DNA from: Methanomicrobiales archaeon
Lineage (GTDB): Archaea > Halobacteriota > Methanomicrobia > Methanomicrobiales > Methanospirillaceae
Direction of reading: 5' to 3'
Length of the DNA stretch: 64,000 nt
NCBI GenBank assembly: GCA_022841205.1
Contig: JALHCK010000001.1
Coordinates: forward strand, 124,001-188,000
Shown piece by piece: positions 50,098 through 58,185 of this stretch. Both the position numbers and the translations under genes were made by a program. A model generated the notes under the pieces. That model was not told the DNA's origin. It searched no databases and worked only from the letters and a program-made list of their open reading frames with translations. Within the stretch, counting starts at the first letter, position 1, and every line of letters starts with the position of its first letter.

Positions 50098-51351
50098 TTA
50101 TGGAACCCCTTCGATAATCCTGGCGACAGCCGCTATTGCAGAACTGACTTCCCGGACCGGGATCGCCCCATTTGCTCCAAGTCCATCAAGGATTGCTGCG
50201 GCTTTCCCTCCGGTAAAGTCCCATTCTTCTCCATCCCTGGCATGGCTGTCAAGGATCACGATCCCCCGGACTTTTGCCGATTCGAGAACATGGAGGTTTC
50301 CGATGTTTCCCGCTCCCCACAGCCCCCGGGTCAGGACAACCACGTTCGTTTCATCGAGGATCAGGGCCAGTTCGCCCATGGAGCCGGCTGAAACCGGGCT
50401 GAACGGCGGTTCAGATATGCATGGGATCCCGAGCATCCGTGCGGTCCGGTAATCAGAATCGTTCACGGAAAGCACTCCGGCAGTCACCTGATAGCCTGCA
50501 GCACTGAGTCCCACAAGGAGGTCCGATCCCTCTCCGCCTCCGCAGATGACATGCACCCTCCCGCCTTTCGATCTGCCATTTTCCGGCTTGGTAAGAGGAG
50601 AGATGACCGGGCGTCCGGTGAACGGGTTTTTCCGGACCATGACATCGATTCCAAAGGCGGTCCGGATGGCATCCTGGGTGAGCACATCTTCAGGGCGGCC
50701 CATGGCCAGGATCCGATGATCATGGAGGAGGATGATACGGTCGCAAAAATGGGCAGCATAATTCAGGTCATGAAAGACACCGATGACGGCGATCTGTCGT
50801 GAAAGCTCCTTCATGGCATGGAGGATGCTCATCTGCTGCCCGAGATCGAGGTGGGCAGTGGGTTCATCGAGGAGCAGGATGCGGGGCTGCTGGGCCAGTG
50901 CCCGTGCGATGATGACCCGCTGGAGTTCACCACCGCTGATGGCCCGGACCGAGCGGTCTGACAGGTGGGTAATCCCGGTTGTGTCCATGGCCTTCCGGAT
51001 GATCTCCCGGTCCTCGTCTCTCTCCCTCCTGAAACTCCCAATATGGGGATAGCGCCCCATCATCACCACGTCCCTGACCGTGAAGTCAAATCCTGGATCG
51101 GTGGCCTGGGGGACGACGGCCATTTCCCGCGACAATTCAAGAGAAGAGAAATTCCCAAGAGCCTGGTCGTTTATCAGGATTATGCCGTTTGAGGGAGGCA
51201 CAATCCGGGAAATAGCTTTCAGGAGTGTGGTCTTTCCCGAGCCATTGGGGCCGATGACCCCGAGGAACTCCCCTCTGCCGCTCATGAAAGAGACCTGCTT
51301 CAGCACGACCCGTGCACCGTAGTCCAGTTCCACATCACGAAGCTCGATCAT
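50098..51351 (-). CDS. btuD: Iron/corrinoid ABC importer ATPase with extra C-terminal domain
   Basis: A 417-residue protein. Residues 1-255 are a BtuD/FepC-type ATPase: GPNGSGKTTLLKAI, Q-loop VVPQATDPG, signature ISGGELQRVI, Walker B LLLDEPTAHLDL and FHDLNYAAHFCDR. Residues about 265-417 form an added alpha/beta domain starting RVHVICGGGEGSDLL, with GVLSVNDSDYRTARMLGIP and VVLTRGLWGAGNIGN, which resembles a small-ligand-binding fold. The start ATG 51351 overlaps the permease stop as ATGA. The open frame further upstream lies inside the permease gene. The substrate is probably cobalamin or an iron chelate. Confidence 0.88.
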   Translation of the reverse strand: MIELRDVELDYGARVVLKQVSFMSGRGEFLGVIGPNGSGKTTLLKAISRIVPPSNGIILINDQALGNFSSLELSREMAVVPQATDPGFDFTVRDVVMMGRYPHIGSFRRERDEDREIIRKAMDTTGITHLSDRSVRAISGGELQRVIIARALAQQPRILLLDEPTAHLDLGQQMSILHAMKELSRQIAVIGVFHDLNYAAHFCDRIILLHDHRILAMGRPEDVLTQDAIRTAFGIDVMVRKNPFTGRPVISPLTKPENGRSKGGRVHVICGGGEGSDLLVGLSAAGYQVTAGVLSVNDSDYRTARMLGIPCISEPPFSPVSAGSMGELALILDETNVVVLTRGLWGAGNIGNLHVLESAKVRGIVILDSHARDGEEWDFTGGKAAAILDGLGANGAIPVREVSSAIAAVARIIEGVP

Positions 51352-52295
51352 TGCCTGTACCTCCGCTTGAGCAGGAGTATGAAGAAGGGGGCACCGAAGA
51401 AAGCGGTCACTACACCGACCGGGATCTCGTTTCCTGCGGTCCGGGCAAGGGTGTCTGAGAAGAGCAGCAGGATTCCGCCAGCCATCATCGATGCCGGCAG
51501 GAGAACCCGGTGGTCCGGGCCGATCACCAGGCGCATCAGGTGAGGAGTGATCAACCCGATGAACCCGATGCTCCCGGCAATAGCTACAGCAAGGCCGGTG
51601 ATAAACGAGCTTACCAGCAGCAGTGCCTTTTTCAGGAACTCGATGTCCACGCCAAGGTGAAAGGCGTCCTCCTCCCCAAAGGCGAAGATGTTCAGCTCCC
51701 GGGAGAAAAGAAGGAGCGAGAGCGAAGCCGGGACGATCAGTAGTCCTATCCAGACATCGTTCCACGAGGTGCTCCAGAACCCGCCCATAAGCCAGAGAAA
51801 GATCTGGTGAAGGCTTTTTCCGGCAGTATACATCAGGAACGAGAGGATTGCCGAAAGGAACATGGAGACGGCAATCCCGGTTAGAAGGAGCTGCTCCACC
51901 GGGATTCTCCCTCCCTTTCGGGAAATACCGTAGACCAGGAACGTGGCCGCGATACAGCCGGCGAAGGCGAGTACCCAGTGGAACGCGCCGGCCAGAAACA
52001 CGATGGCAATGGCCGCCCCGAGCGCTCCCCCGGAAGAGGTCCCGAGGAGGTATGGGTCGGCCATGGAATTGCGGAACAACCCCTGCATCACCACCCCTGC
52101 CGCAGCCAGGCCGGCCCCGACCAGCAGGGCAGCGATCACCCGGGGGAGTCTCACGGAAAAAAGGATTATCGAAGAGGTCTCATCCCCTGCCAGGCCCAGA
52201 AAAGGGGTACCTGCCGGTCCGATTGCGGTGCAGACCAGGACACTGGCCACCACTGCCAGGAAGAGGAGGACGAGGAATAATCCACGCTTCTGCAT
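51348..52295 (-). CDS. btuC: Iron/corrinoid ABC importer permease (BtuC/FecCD family)
   Basis: A 315-residue permease with about ten hydrophobic segments. RLPRVIAALLVGAGLAAAGVVMQGLFRN, PYLLGTSSGGALGA, FAFGEEDAFHLGVD and GFIGLITPHLMRLVIGPDHR are the FecCD/BtuC hallmarks; the last includes the coupling helix. It starts the btuCD operon from an AT-rich promoter at 52300-52340. No substrate-binding protein gene lies next to it, unlike most such operons. Confidence 0.93.
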   Translation of the reverse strand: MQKRGLFLVLLFLAVVASVLVCTAIGPAGTPFLGLAGDETSSIILFSVRLPRVIAALLVGAGLAAAGVVMQGLFRNSMADPYLLGTSSGGALGAAIAIVFLAGAFHWVLAFAGCIAATFLVYGISRKGGRIPVEQLLLTGIAVSMFLSAILSFLMYTAGKSLHQIFLWLMGGFWSTSWNDVWIGLLIVPASLSLLLFSRELNIFAFGEEDAFHLGVDIEFLKKALLLVSSFITGLAVAIAGSIGFIGLITPHLMRLVIGPDHRVLLPASMMAGGILLLFSDTLARTAGNEIPVGVVTAFFGAPFFILLLKRRYRQ

Positions 52296-52315
52296 GACGA
52301 TGAAAGTTTATTTGT

Positions 52316-52336
52316 TTTAATTAAAGTTATATTTTA
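52316..52336 (-). promoter_or_regulatory. AT-rich promoter of the btuCD operon
   Basis: Reading on the minus strand, AAAATATAAC (52326-52335) and TTTAATTAAA (52316-52325) lie 25-40 bases before ATG 52295. The first would give a leader of about 10 bases. Confidence 0.5.
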
Positions 52337-52935
52337 TTCATGTGAAACCGGGAATGGCATTATTGACCTGATCATTGGTGGGGCCGGAACCTCATCGAGC
52401 AGGACAGGGTGATGAAAGCATTCCCCTTCACCTGCTGGAATACTGGCCGCGAACCGGTCCCGGCACTGGAAACGAACACTGGGATTGCGGACAAAATGCA
52501 ACCTCTCTCTTTGTCTACGCCTTCCTCACTCCCTCGTTTATGTAGGCAAGCTTCACGTGGCATGAGGGGAAATCACCTCTCATGCCTACCTGTGCCGATT
52601 GTTTCCTCTACACCCCAAAGAACGAGAAGGAGGGGGTGTGCACCATCAACGGCCCGGTCCCCGCTGACCGCGATGCCGGCCGCTGCCCATCCCGCACCTT
52701 CCGCCCGAAGGCTTGAACGAGCAGAATAGCAACCTTCCCGGAATGCCGGAATAAGCGTTCACCCGGAATCCCGGTTCTTTGACATGGATCTTTCCGCGTA
52801 TTCCCGCAAAACAGGACGCATCTTTGCATTCCGGCAGGCTTAATCGTGTTTTTTTACGCACGTGAATATACCGGTCTCACTTTCGCCCTGCATGCTCTTC
52901 ACCCTTATTGGGCTGGCAGAGGGAGAGGTAACTGC
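52337..52935. other. Intergenic region between btuCD and the polymerase module
   Basis: About 600 bases with no convincing gene. It holds a hairpin at 52559-52586 and a competing pairing of GTAGGCA (52542-52548) with TGCCTAC (52583-52589). Short open frames on both strands lack family resemblance or ribosome sites. The T-rich CTTAATCGTGTTTTTTTA (about 52829-52850) may contain the promoter of the polymerase module. Confidence 0.45.
52559..52586. repeat. Imperfect inverted repeat, 11-bp stem
   Basis: GGCATGAG and CTCATGCC pair perfectly and extend by three more pairs (one G-U on the + strand reading) around a six-base loop. It lies 264 bases upstream of btuC. No known riboswitch consensus was recognised. 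Confidence 0.4.
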
Positions 52936-53463
52936 ATGCAGTTTGACCTGCACACTTCGGTCACGCTTTCAAGCGGGACGTTTTCAGCCCTTGTAGCACC
53001 GGAGGAGCTGGTGCTTGCGGGCCTCAACGACAACCCCGTGCTGAAGCGGTTTCTCTTCCTCTTCATCTGCGGGAACTACTCCCGGCTCCTCTCCGGTATC
53101 AACCGCAGGTCGGTCAGCATCGAGGTGCGGCGGGCGTTCACCGCGTTTCAGCTCCTCACCATCCTCCGGGAGTCCTATCACACCATCATCTTTGTCGAGC
53201 ATGACCCCACCCTGTACGAGGGGTCAGGAGAAGAAGTTGCCGGGCAGGTGGCGGAGGCCCTGAAGAGCGCCGGGCAGGGCTCAGCGGTGGTGTTGTATGC
53301 CCCGGAAGAGGACCAAACCTTTTCGGACATGGCCCGGCTGGCAGACCGCTTCTTCTCGCTGTCGTCACCGCCTGTCCCACCACTGCCGCGGGCCCGCCGG
53401 GCAGGGAAGGTGCGACACCCGGCCACCCTTGCCCGTAGCCAGACCACCCTGGAGGGGTTCTGA
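52936..53463 (+). CDS. RecA/RadA-like protein without Walker A, first gene of PolB2-like module
   Basis: A 175-residue protein. LVLAGLNDNPVLKRFLFLF, SIEVRRAFTAFQLLTILRE and TIIFVEHDPTLYEG followed by SAVVLYAPEEDQTFSDMA and LADRFFSL recall the second half of a RecA-type fold: a Walker B-like strand, then a strand with charged residues and a final helix. No GxxxxGKT loop is present, so ATP hydrolysis is not expected. The Pro/Arg-rich tail ends TTLEGF, which resembles a PIP-like motif. ATG 52936 is chosen for the GAGGT site 7 bases upstream. Its stop overlaps the next gene. Assignment to the RadA-like family is by shape only. Confidence 0.6.
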   Translation: MQFDLHTSVTLSSGTFSALVAPEELVLAGLNDNPVLKRFLFLFICGNYSRLLSGINRRSVSIEVRRAFTAFQLLTILRESYHTIIFVEHDPTLYEGSGEEVAGQVAEALKSAGQGSAVVLYAPEEDQTFSDMARLADRFFSLSSPPVPPLPRARRAGKVRHPATLARSQTTLEGF

Positions 53464-53759
53464 TGGGCCGGAGTTTTGAGAGTGTCCGTATGGGGGTAAA
53501 AGAGCTCACCGGGCGCTGGGAACGGATGGCCCGGGCCCTGCCGGGCGCCGACCGTGAGGCCGCCTTCCGGGTGGCTGCCATGGCAAAGCGGCACGCGAGC
53601 GAGGGGTTCTACGCCTTCAGCGACCCGCTCGAGGCGGCGGTCTTCTCGGTGTTAATCGAGCTCCAGAAAGAACAGGACCGCAGCGCTGGTGATCGCACCC
53701 CCAATCCGGCCCGATCCAGGGATGCCGGGATTCCTGGTGGTGACATGGAAGGACCATGA
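53463..53759 (+). CDS. Small helical protein of the PolB2-like module
   Basis: A 98-residue protein wedged between the RecA-like gene and the polymerase, overlapping both (TGATG at 53461-53465 and 4 bases at 53756-53759). The first 75 residues are helical and amphipathic (VRMGVKELTGRWERMARAL, DREAAFRVAAMAKRHASE, DPLEAAVFSVLIELQKEQ); the tail is low-complexity. No family was recognised. The tight overlaps imply expression with the polymerase and probably a role as an accessory factor. Confidence 0.65.
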   Translation: MGRSFESVRMGVKELTGRWERMARALPGADREAAFRVAAMAKRHASEGFYAFSDPLEAAVFSVLIELQKEQDRSAGDRTPNPARSRDAGIPGGDMEGP

Positions 53760-55720
53760 TCATCGACACCCGGTACCGGGGTGGGGTCGAGATCTGGGAG
53801 TGGTCATCGGCAGGGGCGGTCCGCCTGACCACGGTACCCTATGCTCCCTCGTTCTATCTCCACCTGCCCGATCCAGCCCTTCACCGGGAGCTCCTGGAAT
53901 CCCTGGAGGCCGAGTATGGGGCAGAGGAGTTCACGTTCCGGACCATTTTCGGTGAGTGTGATGGCTACCGGGTCCCGGCCGGCAGGGAAATTGCCGAGGC
54001 GATCGAGCGGCAGACCCGGTATACCGCCCGGCTCTACAACGTGGACGTCCGGCTTGACCAGCAGTGCCTCGCCGGCCTGGGGCAGGTCCCCTGCTGCGGC
54101 CCGGGAGAGTCCCGTTTCTCCCTCGATTTCCCGATCCCGTTTCGCACGATGACCGTGGAGGTGGAGGGTAATCCTTTCGGGCGCGAAGCGTTTCGTGCCC
54201 TCACGGTGGTCCATGAACGGCGCGAGCAGCTCGGGGGTCCGGGACGGACCGCGCTCGCCGACCTTGCCGGGCTGCTGGCATCCTGCGATCCTGATGTGGT
54301 GCTCTTCCCCAGCTCGGATCTCTGGCTGCCCCGGCTCCTGTCGTCAGCCCGGAAGGAAGGGATTGTGCTCCCTTTCTCCCGGAGCGGGCGGTACCGGAAA
54401 ATGGCGCAGAAGTCCTACTGGAGCTATGGCAGAACCGAGTTCCGGGCCGGATCGCTCATCCCGGACGGCAGGATCCTGGTCGATACCGTCCAGAGCTTCC
54501 ACTACCGGGAGAGCGGACTTTCCGGCATCATCCTCGGTGCCCGGCTCACAGGGCTTCCCCCGAACCTCACCGCCCGGTTCACATCCGGGACCCTCATCTC
54601 TGCTTACGAGGTATACGAAGCCCTCAGGCAGGACATCGCCATCCCCTTCCGGAAAAGCGACGCCGAGCGCGTGCGAAAGTTCGACGAGCTGAAAGCTGCT
54701 GACCGGGGTGGGATGATGTTCCAGCCGGTCCCGGGCCTGTACGACCGGGTGTACGAGATCGATTTCACCTCCCTCTACCCCTCCATCATCGTTGCCTGTA
54801 ACCTCTCGCCCGAAACCCTCAGTTTCCCGGAACGGCATGGGTTCCTGCCCGAAGTGCTCACCCCGCTTCTCTCTCTCCGGAAAGAGAGCAAGGCCCGGAA
54901 GGCCACGGATCCGGCATATACCGGGATCGATGCCATCCTCAAGTGGATGCTCGTGACCTGCTTCGGGTACACGGGTTACAAGAACGCAAAGTTCGGGCAG
55001 ATTGAAATGCACGAGAAGATCACTGAGCACGCCCGGGAGATCCTGATCCGGACCAAGGAGATCGCAGAAGATCTGGGGTTTTCTGTCCTGCACGGGATAG
55101 TGGACTGCCTCTTTGTACAGGGCGGACCGGCAGCGCTGATGAAGGAGCGGGTCGAGCAGGAGACAGGCCTTTCAACGACGCTGGATACATACGACTGGAT
55201 CGTCTTTCTCCCCATGCCGGATGGTTTCGGTGCCTATAACCGCTACTACGGGCGGCTCTCAACAGGGGATCTGAAAGTGCGGGGGATCGCTGCCCGCAGA
55301 GGAGATACCCCGGCCTTCGTGCGGGAAGTGCAGGAGCGGATGCTTGCCACCCTCATGGGGGCAAAAGATCGCGAGGAACTGGCCGCACTGGCGGACCGGG
55401 TCGGTGAACAGTACCGGGATGCGGTAGCCGGGCTCTTCCGGGCAACCCCGGCGGAAATGGCCATCTCCCGCCGGATCAGCAGGCTCCGGTACTCCCGCCG
55501 CTGCCCGGAGGCTTCCGCGGTTGCGGCCTGTACCGCGGCCGGGATCGATATAGTCCCCGGGATGGAGGTGAGCTACGTGGTCACCGATGCACGGACCTGG
55601 GCGGTGGATCTCGACTGGTCCGCGGTCCGCTTCGATGCAGGCTACTACCGGAAGATCCTCGACAAGGCATGGCTCGAAGTGGTATTCGCACTCGACCAGG
55701 CAAAAACAGGGATGAGCTGA
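53756..55720 (+). CDS. polB2: B-family DNA polymerase, PolB2-like with altered catalytic motifs
   Basis: A 654-residue polymerase, shorter than replicative PolB (about 780). Motif A is intact: EIDFTSLYPSII (Asp336). Motif B reads KWMLVTCFGYTGY (Lys396), keeping Lys and FGY but lacking the NS of NSxYG. Motif C reads HGIVDCLFV instead of YGDTDSxxV, so the first Asp is replaced and only Asp450 remains. The exonuclease region is degenerate: Exo I reads TVEVEGNP (Glu135, Glu137) and Exo II FPSSDLWLPRLL lacks the usual N and FD. This is the pattern of archaeal PolB2 proteins, once proposed to be inactive but for which Sulfolobus Dpo2 shows activity. Likely role: lesion tolerance rather than replication. 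Confidence 0.87.
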   Translation: MIIDTRYRGGVEIWEWSSAGAVRLTTVPYAPSFYLHLPDPALHRELLESLEAEYGAEEFTFRTIFGECDGYRVPAGREIAEAIERQTRYTARLYNVDVRLDQQCLAGLGQVPCCGPGESRFSLDFPIPFRTMTVEVEGNPFGREAFRALTVVHERREQLGGPGRTALADLAGLLASCDPDVVLFPSSDLWLPRLLSSARKEGIVLPFSRSGRYRKMAQKSYWSYGRTEFRAGSLIPDGRILVDTVQSFHYRESGLSGIILGARLTGLPPNLTARFTSGTLISAYEVYEALRQDIAIPFRKSDAERVRKFDELKAADRGGMMFQPVPGLYDRVYEIDFTSLYPSIIVACNLSPETLSFPERHGFLPEVLTPLLSLRKESKARKATDPAYTGIDAILKWMLVTCFGYTGYKNAKFGQIEMHEKITEHAREILIRTKEIAEDLGFSVLHGIVDCLFVQGGPAALMKERVEQETGLSTTLDTYDWIVFLPMPDGFGAYNRYYGRLSTGDLKVRGIAARRGDTPAFVREVQERMLATLMGAKDREELAALADRVGEQYRDAVAGLFRATPAEMAISRRISRLRYSRRCPEASAVAACTAAGIDIVPGMEVSYVVTDARTWAVDLDWSAVRFDAGYYRKILDKAWLEVVFALDQAKTGMS

Positions 55721-55772
55721 TTCAAAAGGTATGCCGGGCTTTCCGGAGACGCCCCTGTTCTGGGACCGGTGC

Positions 55773-56696
55773 CTACCATGCAAACCGGGAGATCCCGGTG
55801 CCAGCAGCATCATAGAGGGTGACGGTATCCGCATCGTTGTTCAGCACCGGGGACGGTGAACCCATGAAGATCTCGGTGGCGGTATCCGTGCCGGTCCCGG
55901 TGTGCAGGACGAGCCTGCCGCCCGGAGAGAGTGAGAACTCCGTGAGGGTGTAGGAAAATCCATCGCTGTCCCGGACCTGCCACCCGGTGAGGGTGACTGG
56001 ACCTGCAGCTCCGTTTCCGAGTACGACATACTCATCGTTGAGGTTGATGCGGTCATCTCCTGCGGCATCGTAGTGGACGGATGCGATGAAGATCCCGGCT
56101 CGCTGCAGCGAGCAGGGGGCAGCCCCGCTCCAGACACCGATCCGGTTCCGCACGGCCTCGTCCTGCAAAGCGAGGTAATGTGTTTTCCGGCCAAAGGATT
56201 CCCTGGTGTACACCCGGGCCAGTCCCTGGGAAAGAAGTAGTTCTCCGATATCGGTTCCATCCGCAGTGTGGACATAGGCAAGGAGCCGACCGTAGCGGTC
56301 CCGCTCACCAGCTGATCGGTCGGTGATGATGGTTACCTCCCTGCCTTCCACCTCCCGGTGCAGGATGGATGAAGCTTCTTCTCCCCAGGCCGAGAGGACC
56401 CAGGGATCGGTGACCCCTGCAAATAAAGACGGGTCGTTTCCTCCTGGCGTTACTTCAGGAGTATCTATTCCCACAATCCTGACCGTCTCCTCGCTGCCTC
56501 CCGGGAACATGACGCGGAGGGTATCGCCATCGGTCACGTGTACGACCTGGCAGGGATATGGAGTGCCGGGGATGAACCGGATTGTTCCGGAATCTCCATG
56601 TCCGCTGTTGCCGGTTTGGATGGTGCATCCGGTGAAGAGAAGGATGGCGGTGATGAGGGCGGCGAGGAGCAGAGCCGGGAGTATGCAGGGTTTCAT
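55773..56696 (-). CDS. Secreted thermonuclease-like lipoprotein with lamin-tail-like domain
   Basis: A 307-residue protein. Signal peptide with lipobox-like LLFTGC (Cys24). Residues about 50-195 form a staphylococcal nuclease domain: VVHVTDGDTLRV, VRIVGIDTPEV (Arg and Asp/Glu), RDRYGRLLAYV (second Arg, Lys/Arg region) and RNRIGVWSG. Residues about 200-307 form a lamin-tail-like (LTD) beta domain: VHYDAAGDDRINLNDEYVVLGN, LTGWQVRDSDG and NNDADTVTLYDAAG. It would degrade DNA or RNA outside the cell, anchored by lipid. Convergent with the polymerase module, gap 52 bases. Confidence 0.88.
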   Translation of the reverse strand: MKPCILPALLLAALITAILLFTGCTIQTGNSGHGDSGTIRFIPGTPYPCQVVHVTDGDTLRVMFPGGSEETVRIVGIDTPEVTPGGNDPSLFAGVTDPWVLSAWGEEASSILHREVEGREVTIITDRSAGERDRYGRLLAYVHTADGTDIGELLLSQGLARVYTRESFGRKTHYLALQDEAVRNRIGVWSGAAPCSLQRAGIFIASVHYDAAGDDRINLNDEYVVLGNGAAGPVTLTGWQVRDSDGFSYTLTEFSLSPGGRLVLHTGTGTDTATEIFMGSPSPVLNNDADTVTLYDAAGTGISRFAW

Positions 56697-56849
56697 CTCT
56701 CATCGTTTTGGACGGCATCAGAGAAAAAACGGGGATATCCTGTTAAAGCCGCCGTGTCGGATGCCGGTTCACCTTGCGCTCGCCCCTTCAAGGACCGAAA
56801 TGCCTTTGTTCTCCTGCTCTGATGCACTCTCATACAGGGTGACGACAGC

Positions 56850-58064
56850 GTGGACGAGAACGAACGAGCCGGGCTCTACCAGGAATCCCTCATGCTCCAT
56901 GAACAGCACAGGGGAAAGATCGAGATAAAGGCAAAGGTCCCCATCAGGACGAAGAAAGATCTCTCCCTCGCCTATACCCCCGGGGTTGCAGAGGTCTGCC
57001 GGGCCATCCGGAAGGACCGGAATATGGCCTGGCGATACACCCTGAAATCAAACACAGTGGCCATTGTCAGCGATGGCTCTGCCGTCCTCGGCCTTGGAAA
57101 CATCGGGGGATACGCGGCAATCCCCGTGATGGAGGGAAAGGCACTCCTCTTCAAGAAGTTTGCCGGAATCGATGCCTTCCCGATCTGTTTCGAGAGCTAC
57201 CATACCGACTTCGTGGACGAGGTGAGAAATATCGCCCCGGTCTTTGGCGGGATAAACCTCGAAGACATCGCCGCCCCCAAGTGCTTCGAGGTTGAGGAGG
57301 CCCTCCAGGACATCGGTATACCGGTGATGCACGATGACCAGCACGGAACAGCCATCACCGTGCTCGCCGCGCTCCTGAATGCCTGCCGGGTCTCGAAAAA
57401 GGAGTTTGACGACCTCCGGATCGTGGTCTCGGGAGCAGGGGCGGCGGGCTATGGCATCACCCGCCTGCTGAAGTGCATTGGCTACAACCCGGAAGTCTGC
57501 ACCATGGTCCGGGATATCATCGTCTGCGATACCCAGGGGATCATCCACCGCAACAGGAAGGGCCTGTATGCCAACAAGTACAAGTTCATCCTCGCCGGTG
57601 AGACCAACCGTTCCGGCCGTGCCGGGAGCCTTGCCGATGCGCTGGAGGGGGCTGATGTCTTCATCGGGGTATCGGCACCGGGGATCGTGACCGGAGAGAT
57701 GATCCGGCGCATGAACGATCATCCCATAGTCTTTGCCATGGCAAATCCCATTCCCGAGGTGATGCCGGATATCGCCCGGAAAGCCGGGGCTTTTATCATC
57801 GGGACCGGGAGAAGCGATTTCCCAAACCAGGTAAACAACGCCGTGGCTTTCCCCGGTGTTTTCAGGGGCGCACTCGATGCATGCGCCGAACGGATAACCG
57901 ATGAAATGAAAATCGCTGCCGCCAATGCCATCGCCGGGTATGTCAGGAATCCCTCGCGGGAACACATCATGCCCCCGGTGTTCGACCGCAAGGTCGTGCG
58001 TGCAATCGCGATGGCCGTTCGGGAAGCGGCCATCGCATCGGGAGTTGCCCGGGATGTCGGGTGA
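56850..58064 (+). CDS. Malic enzyme (malate dehydrogenase, decarboxylating)
   Basis: A 404-residue NAD(P)-dependent oxidoreductase converting malate to pyruvate and CO2. LAYTPGVAEVCRAI (catalytic Tyr), LKSNTVAIVSDGSAVLGLGNIG (catalytic Lys and acids), MHDDQHGTAITVLAALLNA and VVSGAGAAGYGITRLL (Rossmann) are present. No phosphotransacetylase-like extension, so it is the short bacterial/archaeal form. GTG 56850 is the start, with GGTGA 7 bases upstream. It supplies pyruvate or reducing power; cofactor preference cannot be read reliably. Confidence 0.95.
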   Translation: MDENERAGLYQESLMLHEQHRGKIEIKAKVPIRTKKDLSLAYTPGVAEVCRAIRKDRNMAWRYTLKSNTVAIVSDGSAVLGLGNIGGYAAIPVMEGKALLFKKFAGIDAFPICFESYHTDFVDEVRNIAPVFGGINLEDIAAPKCFEVEEALQDIGIPVMHDDQHGTAITVLAALLNACRVSKKEFDDLRIVVSGAGAAGYGITRLLKCIGYNPEVCTMVRDIIVCDTQGIIHRNRKGLYANKYKFILAGETNRSGRAGSLADALEGADVFIGVSAPGIVTGEMIRRMNDHPIVFAMANPIPEVMPDIARKAGAFIIGTGRSDFPNQVNNAVAFPGVFRGALDACAERITDEMKIAAANAIAGYVRNPSREHIMPPVFDRKVVRAIAMAVREAAIASGVARDVG

Positions 58065-58185
58065 ATACCGGGAGGTTTCCTGCCGCCCAGCCCTTTTCCG
58101 GGTCCTGCAATAATTTTTCCCGAAGAATGGTGGGAGGACCGATCCCGAGGGCACAGGATTTACCCCGTAACAGGGGCCACTCCTT

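Noticed and set aside
51352..51765. N-terminal extension of the btuD frame
   Set aside because: It lies fully inside btuC in another frame and is Arg/Pro/Gly-rich nonsense; ATG 51351 starts the conserved ABC domain.
52409..52729. Open frame of 106 codons upstream of the polymerase module
   Set aside because: Low-complexity, no ribosome site, no conserved motif; also crosses the hairpin.
52337..52935. Cobalamin riboswitch before btuCD
   Set aside because: The conserved aptamer boxes could not be found on the minus strand; only simple inverted repeats were seen.
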